Source: Paraburkholderia sabiae (GTDB lineage Bacteria > Pseudomonadota > Gammaproteobacteria > Burkholderiales > Burkholderiaceae). Taken from it: DNA of 64,000 bases. The notes under the pieces are model-generated. The model was not told where the DNA came from and ran no database searches. It saw only the letters and a program-made list of their open reading frames with translations. The translations under genes and the position numbers were made by a program. Within the stretch, counting starts at the first letter, position 1. Each line of letters begins with the position of its first letter. The DNA is taken from positions 1,984,001-2,048,000 of the forward strand of contig NZ_CP125296.1 in the NCBI RefSeq assembly GCF_030412785.1. Direction: 5' to 3'. Below are positions 45,042 through 53,714 of this stretch, piece after piece.

Positions 45042-46574
45042 TTAAACCGATGAGGCTTGAACAAGACCGAGACATTGCGAGGCCATGTCCCGCAACACGT
45101 TTTTCAGGATCTTCACGCCGTTGGGACCGTCGCGCTGCGGAAACTCATCGACGGTAACGATGCGGCGCGGAACCTTGAAACCGGCGATGCCCTGCTTGCA
45201 GTACGCGAGCAATTCGCCTTCGCTTGCAGGCGTCGCAGAACCGCGAACAAATGCGACGGCGACGTCGCCCTCTCCTTCGACATGCACGCCGACCACTTGC
45301 GCCGCAAGCACGCCCGGATGCTGCGCGAGGAATACCTCGACTTCGCCGGGATCGACCAGATAGCCTCGCAGACGCAGGCTGTCCCTGATCCGGCCGACGT
45401 AGCAGAATGCGCTGCCGTCGGCGTAGGCGAGATCGCCCGTCCTGAACCAGCCGTCCTGTGTGAAGGTGGCCGTCGTCGCGACCGGGTTGTTGAGGTAGCC
45501 GGCCATCACGTTGTAGCCGCGCAGTTGCAGTTCGCCCTGTTGCCTGTCAGGCAACTGCTCGCTGTTAGCAGGATCGACAATGCGGAACGCGATGTCGGTG
45601 GAAATGGGCGTGCCGCCCGGCATGCCGCGTTGCTCGGCCTCGCCTTCGGCATCGCGCATCGCCGTCATCGCAAAGCATTCGGACATGCCGTACAGGGCTC
45701 TGAGGCGCACGCCCCAATCGGCCCACGCCTGTGCAATCACGCGTTGGCCCAGGCCCGCATATTCGGGGAAGGCGCCGCATCGCCACGTGGAGAGCGAGTA
45801 ATCGCCGGCATTGAGCACCATGTCGAACATGGCGTCCGAGCCGAAGAAGTGCGTCACGCCGCGTCTTTCGATGGCTGCGGCGGCCGCCTCGGCCTTGAAG
45901 ACAGGCAACAGCACGCACGCCGCTCCTGACGCCAGTGCCGCGATGGCTTGCACGAATCCAAGCACGCCGTAGAGCGGCAACGCGCACAGCACCACATCGC
46001 CTGCACGCATGTCGTTGACGCGCGCGACGTTGCGCGCATGCCGCGCAATTCCGCCCGCCGTGTGCGCGGCGAGCTTCGGCTGGCCTGTCGTGCCCGAGGT
46101 CATGAACGTGCAGAGCAGATCGGTGTCGCGCCCTTCCCACTGCGGATAAGGCTCACACGTACTCCATTCGGGCAGATCGAACTGAGGCACTTCAACGACA
46201 TGCCGCAACAGATCGCAAGCCGCCTTGATTTCGCTTGCAGCGCCGAAGTAGTCGAAATCCAGGAAGTTCTGCGGCACGACGAGCACGCGCGCCTTCGACG
46301 TCTTCACGACGTGCAGCGCCTCTTGCAGCCTGAAGCGCGTACTCACGGGAATCATCAGCACGCCGAGTTGCGCGGCCGCAAAGAACAGTTGCATCCACAC
46401 GGCACCATCGGGCAACCACACCGCGACCGTATCGCCGCGTTTTACGTCGAGGCCAGTCAGGAATGTGGCCGCGCGACGCGATGCGAGTGCAAGTTCTCCG
46501 CGCGTCAATGTCCGTTCGCCGTGATGCAGTGCCACGAGAGCGGCGTCGCCTGATTCGAGCAGGTCAAACGCCAT
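45042..46574 (-). CDS. AMP-dependent acyl-CoA synthetase
   Basis: 510 residues from ATG 46574. The ANL-family motifs are present: TFMTSGTTGQPKLAAHT (phosphate loop), LYGMSECFAMTA, GWFRTGDLAYADG, and GRIRDSLRLRGYLVDPGEVE at the hinge. The C-terminal catalytic Lys is probably in NGVKILKNVL. It should activate the pathway's carboxylic acid with ATP and CoA. The start lies 11 bases inside the acyl-CoA dehydrogenase gene, so it is the second gene of the operon. Specificity cannot be read from the sequence. Confidence 0.92.
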   Translation of the reverse strand: MAFDLLESGDAALVALHHGERTLTRGELALASRRAATFLTGLDVKRGDTVAVWLPDGAVWMQLFFAAAQLGVLMIPVSTRFRLQEALHVVKTSKARVLVVPQNFLDFDYFGAASEIKAACDLLRHVVEVPQFDLPEWSTCEPYPQWEGRDTDLLCTFMTSGTTGQPKLAAHTAGGIARHARNVARVNDMRAGDVVLCALPLYGVLGFVQAIAALASGAACVLLPVFKAEAAAAAIERRGVTHFFGSDAMFDMVLNAGDYSLSTWRCGAFPEYAGLGQRVIAQAWADWGVRLRALYGMSECFAMTAMRDAEGEAEQRGMPGGTPISTDIAFRIVDPANSEQLPDRQQGELQLRGYNVMAGYLNNPVATTATFTQDGWFRTGDLAYADGSAFCYVGRIRDSLRLRGYLVDPGEVEVFLAQHPGVLAAQVVGVHVEGEGDVAVAFVRGSATPASEGELLAYCKQGIAGFKVPRRIVTVDEFPQRDGPNGVKILKNVLRDMASQCLGLVQASSV

Positions 46575-47727
46575 GACGACCTCCCGCCGTGGCAAGCGCG
46601 GCGCGCGCGATCTGGATGCGCTGCATTTCCGACGTGCCTTCGCCGATGCGGAAAGCCCTTGCATCGCGATAGAAGCGTTCGATGGGCAGTTCGGTCATGT
46701 AGCCCATGCCGCCGAATATCTGCAACACGCGGTCCGTGACGCGGCAACCCATTTCGCTGGCGTAAAGCTTCGCGCGACACGCCGCGACATGAGCGCCCGG
46801 ATCGTTCGCTTCGATCATCTCCGCTGCCGTACGGATCAGCATGCGGGCCGCTTCGATTTCGACATCGTTGTCGGCGACCATGAACTGGATGGCCTGATGC
46901 TGCGAAAGATGCGCGCCGAAGGCCTTGCGCTCCAACGCGTACTCGCAGGCCATTGTCTGGGCGCGAGTGGACAGACCCAGCGAGCGGCTCGCCGATAGCA
47001 GCCGGTCGTGATTGATCGACTGCATCATGCCGAGAAAGCCTGCGTCGGGTTCGCCGAGCAGATCTTCGTCGGGAACGAAGCAGTTTTCGAGCGTGAAACC
47101 GTTCAGGTGATAACCGCGCCAGCCCATCTTCCGGTAACGCGTCATCCCGACCACACCCGGATTGCCGCTGCGGACGATGAAGGTCGTGAGCTTGTTCTTC
47201 AACGCGGCCGTTGGCTCAGTGACGGCGAGAACGATGATGTAGTCGGCCGTCTCGGCGTGCGAGATGAAGTGCTTGCTTCCGTTGAGCAGCCATCCGCCTG
47301 TCACCTTTTCGGCTCGCGTGCGCAGTCCGCCGAGATCCGAGCCCGCGTTGGGTTCCGTCAGCGCATACGTGACGATCTTCTTGCCCGCGAGGATATCGGG
47401 CAGCAGTTCGGCGCGCTGACGCTCGTTGGCCTGCGTCAATTGCAGCGGCAAGTGGCCGAACACCTCGCTCAGCGGCACGGACGTATGCGTGACTTCTTCG
47501 AGTATCGCGACTTTCGCTGCCGCTGACAGGCCCGGTCCGCCGATGCTGTCGGGAAGGTTGAAGCCATACAGCCCCAACGCCGCGACTTCCGCGCGCAGTT
47601 GCGCGAGCAGTTCGGTGCTGACGTCGTCATCGGTTTCGATCTGCTGTTCGAGGGGAACGAGCCGGTTGCGCACGAATCGACGCGCGGTTTCCCGAATCAT
47701 GGCTACTTCGTTATCGATCTGGATCAT
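46564..47727 (-). CDS. Acyl-CoA dehydrogenase
   Basis: 387 residues with the three ACAD domains: helical N-terminal (ETARRFVRNRLVPLEQQIE), the middle beta domain (YALTEPNAGSDLGGLRT, GSKHFISHAETAD), and the C-terminal helical domain (QIFGGMGYMTELPIERFYRDARAF followed by IGEGTSEMQRIQIA). The EGTS Glu is in the place of the catalytic base of short/medium-chain members. It is the first gene of the large operon; two LacI-type operators lie just upstream (47742-47757 and 47811-47826). Electrons go to the EtfBA pair encoded downstream. Confidence 0.93.
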   Translation of the reverse strand: MIQIDNEVAMIRETARRFVRNRLVPLEQQIETDDDVSTELLAQLRAEVAALGLYGFNLPDSIGGPGLSAAAKVAILEEVTHTSVPLSEVFGHLPLQLTQANERQRAELLPDILAGKKIVTYALTEPNAGSDLGGLRTRAEKVTGGWLLNGSKHFISHAETADYIIVLAVTEPTAALKNKLTTFIVRSGNPGVVGMTRYRKMGWRGYHLNGFTLENCFVPDEDLLGEPDAGFLGMMQSINHDRLLSASRSLGLSTRAQTMACEYALERKAFGAHLSQHQAIQFMVADNDVEIEAARMLIRTAAEMIEANDPGAHVAACRAKLYASEMGCRVTDRVLQIFGGMGYMTELPIERFYRDARAFRIGEGTSEMQRIQIARAALATAGGRHGV

Positions 47728-47741
47728 GGTGCTCTCACTTT

Positions 47742-47757
47742 TCGAAAACGATTTCGA
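47742..47757. promoter_or_regulatory. LacI-type operator 1 (CoA operon)
   Basis: TCGAAAACGATTTCGA, with perfect TCGAAA/TTTCGA arms and the central AANCGNTT-like core typical of LacI-family sites, 15 bases before the acyl-CoA dehydrogenase start. It is identical to the site at 50447-50462. Confidence 0.8.
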
Positions 47758-47810
47758 TACACAATAATTTCATCTCGGTAGAAGCAAGTCAAGTTTACGA
47801 AGGGAAATTA

Positions 47811-47826
47811 TCTAAATCGTTTTCGA
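47811..47826. promoter_or_regulatory. LacI-type operator 2 (CoA operon)
   Basis: Read on the minus strand as TCGAAAACGATTTAGA, this differs from the perfect site in one base. It lies 69 bases from operator 1, which would allow looping or cooperative repression. Confidence 0.75.
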
Positions 47827-47866
47827 CAACATTGGGACGAACTCGCCGTAGCGTGGTGCGCAGCAG

Positions 47867-48517
47867 CTAGATCGTGGGACGGAACATCTGGAACATCTCG
47901 CCAATCTGCGCGTAATCGGCGAGATAACCGGCGCGCAAGACCGGCTGCGCGGCACGCGTATCGAACAGCCCTTCTTTCAGATACGCCTTCTGGATGTGCA
48001 CGCCGACCACCTGGCCCAGCACGAGCCAGTTGTCGGTCGGCTTGCCGCGCAGATCGTGCAGACGCGTAACTTGCAGCAGTTTGCATTCGAGCGCCGCCGG
48101 CGATTCGCCGACACGCGGCACCGACACGTTGCGCCCCGCGATGGGCGTGACCTCCGCGAGCCGAAACTCGTCGACCTCGGGCGCAACAGGCGCCGACGTA
48201 CGGTTCATCCGCTCGGCAAGCGGACGCGTCGCGAGGTTCCAGACGAACTCGCCCGTTTCCTCGATATTGCGCAGACTGTCTTTACGGCCCTCGCTGCAAA
48301 AACCGATGATGGGCGGCAGGCTCGCGAACGCACCGAAGAAACTGTACGGTGCGAGATTCAACTGCCCGCCCGACGATCGGCTCGATATCCAGCCGATCAT
48401 GCGCGGCGCGACGATCGCCTTGAAGGGGTCGTGCGGCAACCCGTGCCCATCGGCGGGATCGTAGAACGTGACAGCGGACTCGGCGTCCAATGTCTCGGCT
48501 CCCCATTCGCTACTCAT
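47867..48517 (-). CDS. Flavin reductase-like (FMN-binding split barrel) protein
   Basis: 216 residues from ATG 48517, preceded by GGAGACAC. The flavin reductase-like split barrel is recognisable: PFKAIVAPRMIGWISSRSSGG, NLAPYSFFGAFASLPPIIGF, KDSLRNIEETGEFVWNLAT and the C-terminal VVGVHIQKAY. The family includes NAD(P)H:FMN reductases and DIM6/NTAB-type proteins. It follows the MFS gene by 42 bases and lies before the CoA operon, so it belongs to the RidA-MFS-flavin reductase transcript under the same LacI-type operators. Confidence 0.85.
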   Translation of the reverse strand: MSSEWGAETLDAESAVTFYDPADGHGLPHDPFKAIVAPRMIGWISSRSSGGQLNLAPYSFFGAFASLPPIIGFCSEGRKDSLRNIEETGEFVWNLATRPLAERMNRTSAPVAPEVDEFRLAEVTPIAGRNVSVPRVGESPAALECKLLQVTRLHDLRGKPTDNWLVLGQVVGVHIQKAYLKEGLFDTRAAQPVLRAGYLADYAQIGEMFQMFRPTI

Positions 48518-48559
48518 GCGTGTCTCCAGTAAAGCAATGTATGCCAACGCGTTGAACGT

Positions 48560-49867
48560 CTAACGGCGTGTCGGACTGGCCTGTTCGAGCATGTCGAGGC
48601 GGTCGTATGAATCGTCGCTGAGCGCGACGCTCGTGAGATCGCGGCCGCGCGTCTCGGGCAGAAAACTCAGCGCGAGCAGCGCGCAGAAATAGCCGAAGAA
48701 GCAGAACACGGCAATCGCGCCCACCATCCCCATGCGCTCCGCGACGACGCCGACGGCTGCCACACTCAACGCGCCAACCGATTTGCCGACGTTGTATGAA
48801 AAGCCCATACATGTCGTGCGAATTTGCGTGGGGAACAGTTCCGAGAGCATCGGTCCCATGCCGGCAAATGCGCCATTGATGCCCATGCCGACAGGCAATC
48901 CCAGCGCGGCAAGGAGCCACGCATCCATCGGAATGAACAGATAGCAGCCCGTCAGCAGCGCCGAAAACAGACAGAACGCGATCGCGGTAGACCGGCGGCC
49001 GAGCGAGTCGTTGAGATACGCGAAGCCGACTTGACCGATGAACGAACCGACACTCATCATCGTCGCCATCAGCGCGACCGTCGACACAGGCAGATGACGA
49101 ACCTGAACCAGCATCGTGGGTAACCAGATCATGATCGCGTAGCTGCTTGCCTGAAGTCCCGTGACAAGCAGCGCAGCGAGGAAGCTCGCGCGCCGCACGT
49201 CCTTGTGAAACGCCGAGCGCCACGTCGCGACGACTGCGCCGCCCGTCGTCTTCTTCATTTCGCGGAACAGCTCCGGCTCCGGGATGTATCGGCGGATCAT
49301 GAGCACGACCAGCGCGGGCACTACGCCGATCCAGAACGCCGACCTCCACGCAATCGATGCAGGCAGGTACGCCAGCAGCAGACCCGTGAGCACCGCGGCC
49401 ATCGCCCACCCCACGGAAAAGCCGCTTTGAACGAGGCCAAGCGCCTTGCCGCGATGCACAGGGTTGATGACTTCCGCCATCAACGCAGCGCCAACTGCCC
49501 ATTCGGCGCCGAAGCCCAGTCCCTGCAATGCCCGCACGATCAGCAACTGGTGATACGAACTCGTGAATCCCGCGATCACGCTGAACGCCGTGAACCAGAT
49601 GATCGAGCCTGTCAGCACACGCACGCGTCCGTGACGATCGCTCAAAATGCCCGACACCCATCCGCCGATCGACGCGGCCAGCAACGACGACGTTGCGATC
49701 AGCCCTGCCTCGCCCTTCGAAAAATGCCACACAGCCATCAGCGTCGGCAGAAGAAACGCCAACACCTGATTGTCGAAGCTGTCCAGCGTCCAGCCGCAAA
49801 AGCATCCCCAGAACGTACGCCGCTCTGCTGGGGCGGCCGCTCGATACCAATCGAATACCTGCACCAT
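48560..49867 (-). CDS. MFS transporter, aromatic acid:H+ symporter-like
   Basis: 435 residues from ATG 49867, preceded by GAGGAGG. Twelve membrane helices and the AAHS/sugar-porter motifs GWVSGILSDRHGRVRVLTG and LGFGAEWAVGAALMAEVINPVHRGKALG are visible. GWTLDSFDNQVLAFLLP in helix 1 fits the AAHS family that imports aromatic and other organic acids. It probably imports the substrate of the LacI-controlled CoA pathway. Confidence 0.88.
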   Translation of the reverse strand: MVQVFDWYRAAAPAERRTFWGCFCGWTLDSFDNQVLAFLLPTLMAVWHFSKGEAGLIATSSLLAASIGGWVSGILSDRHGRVRVLTGSIIWFTAFSVIAGFTSSYHQLLIVRALQGLGFGAEWAVGAALMAEVINPVHRGKALGLVQSGFSVGWAMAAVLTGLLLAYLPASIAWRSAFWIGVVPALVVLMIRRYIPEPELFREMKKTTGGAVVATWRSAFHKDVRRASFLAALLVTGLQASSYAIMIWLPTMLVQVRHLPVSTVALMATMMSVGSFIGQVGFAYLNDSLGRRSTAIAFCLFSALLTGCYLFIPMDAWLLAALGLPVGMGINGAFAGMGPMLSELFPTQIRTTCMGFSYNVGKSVGALSVAAVGVVAERMGMVGAIAVFCFFGYFCALLALSFLPETRGRDLTSVALSDDSYDRLDMLEQASPTRR

Positions 49868-49983
49868 GACCTCCTCGTTGGAACTTCGCAGACAGACGAG
49901 CTTCGTTGATGGAACCGTCTGTGACTGCATGCATGGAACATCGCAATGCTTTCAGTCTCCCCCTGTCGATTCGAACTGTCGCG

Positions 49984-50409
49984 CTATGCACCTCCGTCGC
50001 TTGTCTGGTGCGAGTCTCCGCATAGCGCGATCACGCTGATTTCTACTTGCGCGCCATAGTGCAGCTGTCCGCATGGCACGACGGTGCGGGCCGGCGCCGG
50101 ATCCCCGATCATCTCCCGATAGATTTCATTCACGCGCGGCCAGGCTTCAATGTCGGCAACGTACACCTGCACGCTCACGAGCTGCCGCATATCGCTGCCT
50201 GCCGCGTGCAGTATTTCGCGCACGTTCGAAAGCGCCTGGCGGACCTGCGCATCGAGTCCTTCTGCAAGGACGAGGTTGTCGGTGCCGCTTATCAGCGGCA
50301 GCTGGCCCGAGACGAAGACAAAGCCGTTTGCCCTGGTCGCCTGCGCGTAATGTCCGCGCGGCAACGGGGCTTTCGGAGTCACGATATGTTCGATCAAAAC
50401 GCTCACCAT
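49984..50409 (-). CDS. RidA family (YjgF/YER057c) protein
   Basis: 141 residues from ATG 50409. The RidA pattern is present: PKAPLPRGHYAQATRANGFVFVSGQLPL, VREILHAAGSDMRQLVSVQVYVADI and the C-terminal PARTVVPCGQLHYGAQVEISVIAL with the conserved Arg of the deaminase site. RidA proteins hydrolyse reactive enamines/imines; some subgroup members act inside specific catabolic operons. It is the first gene of the RidA-MFS-flavin reductase unit, 37 bases after a perfect LacI-type operator. Confidence 0.9.
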   Translation of the reverse strand: MVSVLIEHIVTPKAPLPRGHYAQATRANGFVFVSGQLPLISGTDNLVLAEGLDAQVRQALSNVREILHAAGSDMRQLVSVQVYVADIEAWPRVNEIYREMIGDPAPARTVVPCGQLHYGAQVEISVIALCGDSHQTSDGGA

Positions 50410-50446
50410 CCGGTCGATGTTGTCAGGTTCAATTTTCGATCTGTTT

Positions 50447-50462
50447 TCGAAAACGATTTCGA
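50447..50462. promoter_or_regulatory. LacI-type operator 3 (RidA-MFS operon)
   Basis: TCGAAAACGATTTCGA, identical to the site before the acyl-CoA dehydrogenase gene. It lies 37 bases before the RidA start. Confidence 0.8.
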
Positions 50463-50512
50463 TAAAAGATAGCAGTGGATCTGGTGGAATACAAGCGATA
50501 TAAAACCCGCCG

Positions 50513-50528
50513 CCGAAATCGTTTTTGG
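50513..50528. promoter_or_regulatory. LacI-type operator 4
   Basis: Read on the minus strand as CCAAAAACGATTTCGG; the core AAAACGATTTCG is kept. It is 66 bases from operator 3, nearly the same spacing as between operators 1 and 2. Confidence 0.65.
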
Positions 50529-50681
50529 TGGAACGCAATGTGCGGCATTTGCCGTGCGGGCCCGCCGCTCAAGTCGCCGGGGCGGAGTCATACGCGATTC
50601 CGCGAGCCTGGGAACGCATCTGACAAGGGGTAAACACCGACGCGAAACAATTCCTTGTCACATGCTCCCGCATACGAATTA

Positions 50682-50697
50682 TCGAAATCGTTTTTTG
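50682..50697. promoter_or_regulatory. LacI-type operator 5, before the lacI-family gene
   Basis: Read on the minus strand as CAAAAAACGATTTCGA. It lies 103 bases before the start of the LacI-family regulator, which suggests autoregulation and ties that regulator to the other four sites. Confidence 0.65.
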
Positions 50698-50800
50698 TCA
50701 GATGAGAGTTTGCGGTGCATGACATCGCCGCATGCGGCGTAGAATGTCGACCATCGTTTTCGACGCTTTCGCGAGCGCGAACCTGAAGAGAGAAGCGGGT

Positions 50801-51877
50801 ATGAACATTCAAGAATTTGCGGCCTCGCTCAAGCTTTCCGTCAGCACGGTATCGAAGGCCTTGAACGGCAGGGAAGACGTCAGTCCCGAGACGCGCAAGC
50901 GCGTTCTCGAAGCGGCCGAGCTTCACGGTTTTTCACCTGATCCTGCTGCGCGCCGCTTGCGCCGGCAATCGGCGGACACCGTTGCTTTCGTCGTATCGCC
51001 GCCGCAGACCTCGTTCGCGCATCCGTTCTTTCTGGACATGCTGATGGGCGTGAACGACGCAATGGATAACAGCGGTCTTCAGGTTATCGTCGCGTCCGCG
51101 CGCAGCGTCGAATCGGAACTCGATGTTTTCAAGCGGCTCATCGAGCGTCAGCGCGTCGATGCGCTGCTTTTCGGACGCACGCGCCGGCAGGACGAGCGTA
51201 TTGAGTATCTGCTAGAACGCGATATACCGTTTGTCGCGTTCGGCCGAAGTGAGACATCGAACGATTTCCCTTATGTGGACATCGATCACCATGTCGTCGG
51301 TCGCGCTGGTTGTGCGCGCTTTATCGCATTGGGCCATCGGCGCATTGCGCTCGTGCATGCGCCGGAGTATCTGATGTTCAGTCACCTGGAACATCAGGGA
51401 TATACGGAAGCATTGCGCGCCGCGAAAATCCGCTACGACAAGTCCCTCTGCGTCGAAGCGGCGATATCCGAAGAAGGCGGCGCGGACGCCGCGCGCCGCC
51501 TGCTCGCACTGCCCGATCCGCCGACAGCCATCGTTTGCGGGCACGATCTGATCGCATTGGGCGTGTTGAGAGGCATCGCCGAAACGGGGCGCGTGCCGGG
51601 ACGCGACGTAGGTGTCATTGGCGGCGATAATCACCCGATCGGGCGCTATGTGCAGCCCGCACTGACCACCTTTTCCGCCGAGACTCACCGCGCGGGCAAG
51701 CGCATGGCGGAAATGCTGCTCGCACGAATCGCGGGCACTGCGCCGCAAGATCTGCAGGAAGTGTGGGCGCCCGAGTTGATCATTCGCTCCTCCGACGGCC
51801 CACATCGCGTGCAGGATACGGGTTCTGCGCCCGTCAAAGCAGGCGCGTCCAGACGGACGCGCGCGGTTCAGGCGTGA
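50801..51877 (+). CDS. LacI family regulator of the CoA-catabolic regulon
   Basis: 358 residues from ATG 50801; the frame is open upstream (GTG and ATG from 50732), but the LacI headpiece starts here: MNIQEFAASLKLSVSTVSKALNGREDVSPETRKRV, with the hinge helix PDPAARRLRRQ. The periplasmic-binding-like sensor follows (VAFVVSPPQTSFAHPFFLDMLMG, VCGHDLIALGVLRGI). It is divergent from the RidA-MFS-flavin reductase operon. Five similar palindromes, before its own gene and before both CoA-related operons, make it the likely repressor of the regulon. Confidence 0.9.
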   Translation: MNIQEFAASLKLSVSTVSKALNGREDVSPETRKRVLEAAELHGFSPDPAARRLRRQSADTVAFVVSPPQTSFAHPFFLDMLMGVNDAMDNSGLQVIVASARSVESELDVFKRLIERQRVDALLFGRTRRQDERIEYLLERDIPFVAFGRSETSNDFPYVDIDHHVVGRAGCARFIALGHRRIALVHAPEYLMFSHLEHQGYTEALRAAKIRYDKSLCVEAAISEEGGADAARRLLALPDPPTAIVCGHDLIALGVLRGIAETGRVPGRDVGVIGGDNHPIGRYVQPALTTFSAETHRAGKRMAEMLLARIAGTAPQDLQEVWAPELIIRSSDGPHRVQDTGSAPVKAGASRRTRAVQA

Positions 51878-51897
51878 GCGTCAGCAGCAAAACAGAA

Positions 51898-52638
51898 CTA
51901 GAAAACCAGACCGCCCGCTACGTCGATCGTCGTCCCCGTCACCCACGCGGCATCGTCTGAGACTGAGAACGACACAGCCGCCGCGATGTCCTTCGGCAGA
52001 CCGGCGCGACCGAGCGGCGTCTTCGCGATGAACGGCTGGAGGAGATCGCGCGGCAAGTGACTGTTGCCTTCCGTCTCCGTGAAGCCGGGCGCGACACCGA
52101 CCACGCGAATCCGCCGCGCGCCCAGTTCCATGCCGAGCGTGCGGGTCAGTACGTCGACGGCACCTTTGGTCGCGCAGTACACGTGCGCCATCGGGTTCGG
52201 ACTCTTCGCGACACCCGAACTGATGTTCACGACGACGCCGCCTTCGGGAAGCACACGCGCCGCCGCCTGAGTCATCAACAGCAGACCGCGCACGTTCACG
52301 CTGAAATAACGGTCGATGCTCTCCGCCGTCATCGTATCGAGCGAATCGATGTCGTAGATGCCCGCGTTGTTCACGAGAATATCGAGCTTGCCGAATGCTT
52401 CGAGCGTCGCGTCGACGAGCGCCTGCGGCTCGCCCTCTTTCGCCACGTCCGCGCGAACCGCGATCGCTTCGCCGCCCGCTGCCGCGATGCGCGCGACAAC
52501 AGCGTCCGCGTGCGTAGCGTCGCGCGTGTAGTTCACGACGACCTTCGCTCCGTCCGCCGCGAGCCGCTCCGCGATGCCCGCGCCGATACCCTTCGACGAT
52601 CCTGTGACGATCGCCACTTTGCCTGCCAACTGATTCAT
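51898..52638 (-). CDS. SDR family 3-oxoacyl-ACP reductase-like oxidoreductase
   Basis: 246 residues with all classical SDR motifs: TGSSKGIGAGIAERL, NNAGIYDIDSL, ISSGVAKS (catalytic Ser), YCATKGAVDVL (YxxxK) and APGFTETEG. FabG-like length. It is divergent from a LysR-type gene across a 72-base gap, the usual layout of a LysR regulator and its target. The function is not otherwise indicated. Confidence 0.9.
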   Translation of the reverse strand: MNQLAGKVAIVTGSSKGIGAGIAERLAADGAKVVVNYTRDATHADAVVARIAAAGGEAIAVRADVAKEGEPQALVDATLEAFGKLDILVNNAGIYDIDSLDTMTAESIDRYFSVNVRGLLLMTQAAARVLPEGGVVVNISSGVAKSPNPMAHVYCATKGAVDVLTRTLGMELGARRIRVVGVAPGFTETEGNSHLPRDLLQPFIAKTPLGRAGLPKDIAAAVSFSVSDDAAWVTGTTIDVAGGLVF

Positions 52639-52710
52639 CTATTGCTCCCGATTGTGAAGTCGAACTGTATGGTAGGCTCGCCGAACCACGAGAAAAAGCG
52701 GCGAAACAGG

Positions 52711-53634
52711 ATGGACCTTGAAGACACGCTTCACAATTCCGCGAATCTCCCCGACCTGCTTCCGGGCATAGCGGCGTTCGCGCGGGTTGCGCATCACCGC
52801 AGCTTCACGCGCGCGGCGCACGAGCTGGGCGTGTCGACGTCGGCGCTTTCGCAGACGCTGCGCACGCTCGAAGCGCGCCTCGGCGTGCGCCTGCTCGAAC
52901 GTTCGACGCGCAAAGTCGGACTCACGGAAATGGGCCAGCGCTTTCTGCAGAGCGCGCAGCCTGCGCTCGCCGCATTGCATGGCGCCGTGGCCGATGTCCA
53001 CGATATGCGCGACAAGCCCGCTGGCCTGCTGCGTCTGAACGTATCGCGTATCGCCGCCGACATTCTCGTGATGCCGCACCTCACGCCGTTTCTCGAGGCG
53101 TATCCCGACATCACCGTCGAGCTGCACTGCGACAACGCGCTGATCGATATCGTGAGCGGCGGTTTCGATGCAGGCATCCGTCTGTCGGAGAACCTGTCGC
53201 AGGACGTCGTGGCCGTGCCGCTCGGCGGCGACCAGCGGCTCGCAACGGTCGCCGCGCCCCACTATCTGAGCGGACGCACGATGCCGCGCGAACTAAGCGA
53301 TCTCGCCGCGCATCGCTGCCTCAACGTGCGGCTGCAAAACGGCCTCTTTCGATGGGCCTATCAAACGGACGGTCGCGAATTCACCGTCGACACGCCGGGA
53401 CCGCTCATCACCAACGACGGCGATCTGCTACTCTCCGCGATCCGCAGCGGCGCGGGGATCGGTTGCACGCTCGAAGCCGTGATCGTCGACGATATCCGCA
53501 CCGGCCGCCTGATTCCGCTGCTCGAACCTTGGTGGCCGGGTTTTCCGGGCTTCCATCTGTACTATTCGAGCCGTATGCACGTGCCGCGCAAGCTGCGTGT
53601 GTTCATCGATTTCATGCAGGCTCGATTGTCCTAA
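52711..53634 (+). CDS. LysR family regulator
   Basis: 307 residues from ATG 52711; the much longer open frame upstream overlaps the SDR gene and lacks any motif. The N-terminal HTH (FARVAHHRSFTRAAHELGVSTSALSQTLRTLEARLGVRLLERSTRKVGLTEMG) is followed by the LysR substrate domain (FDAGIRLSENLSQDVVAVPL, ITNDGDLLLSAIRSGAGIG), in the style of CrgA-like members. It is divergent from the SDR gene and probably controls it. Confidence 0.92.
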   Translation: MDLEDTLHNSANLPDLLPGIAAFARVAHHRSFTRAAHELGVSTSALSQTLRTLEARLGVRLLERSTRKVGLTEMGQRFLQSAQPALAALHGAVADVHDMRDKPAGLLRLNVSRIAADILVMPHLTPFLEAYPDITVELHCDNALIDIVSGGFDAGIRLSENLSQDVVAVPLGGDQRLATVAAPHYLSGRTMPRELSDLAAHRCLNVRLQNGLFRWAYQTDGREFTVDTPGPLITNDGDLLLSAIRSGAGIGCTLEAVIVDDIRTGRLIPLLEPWWPGFPGFHLYYSSRMHVPRKLRVFIDFMQARLS

Positions 53635-53687
53635 CAGCGCGTCTCCCGCACGGAGCAAAAATATCCGCAAAAAAGTGCTTGACCGTC

Positions 53688-53703
53688 TATCTAGTAGTAG
53701 ATA
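53688..53703. promoter_or_regulatory. TetR-type operator 1, before the tetR-family gene
   Basis: TATCTAGTAGTAGATA, a palindrome with TATCTA/TAGATA arms and a four-base centre, ends 11 bases before the tetR ATG. It is identical to the site at 54395-54410. Confidence 0.85.
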
Positions 53704-53714
53704 AAGTTCGACAC

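Noticed and set aside
52057..52710. Upstream extension of the LysR gene
   Set aside because: It is antisense to the SDR gene and without motifs; the HTH begins soon after ATG 52711.
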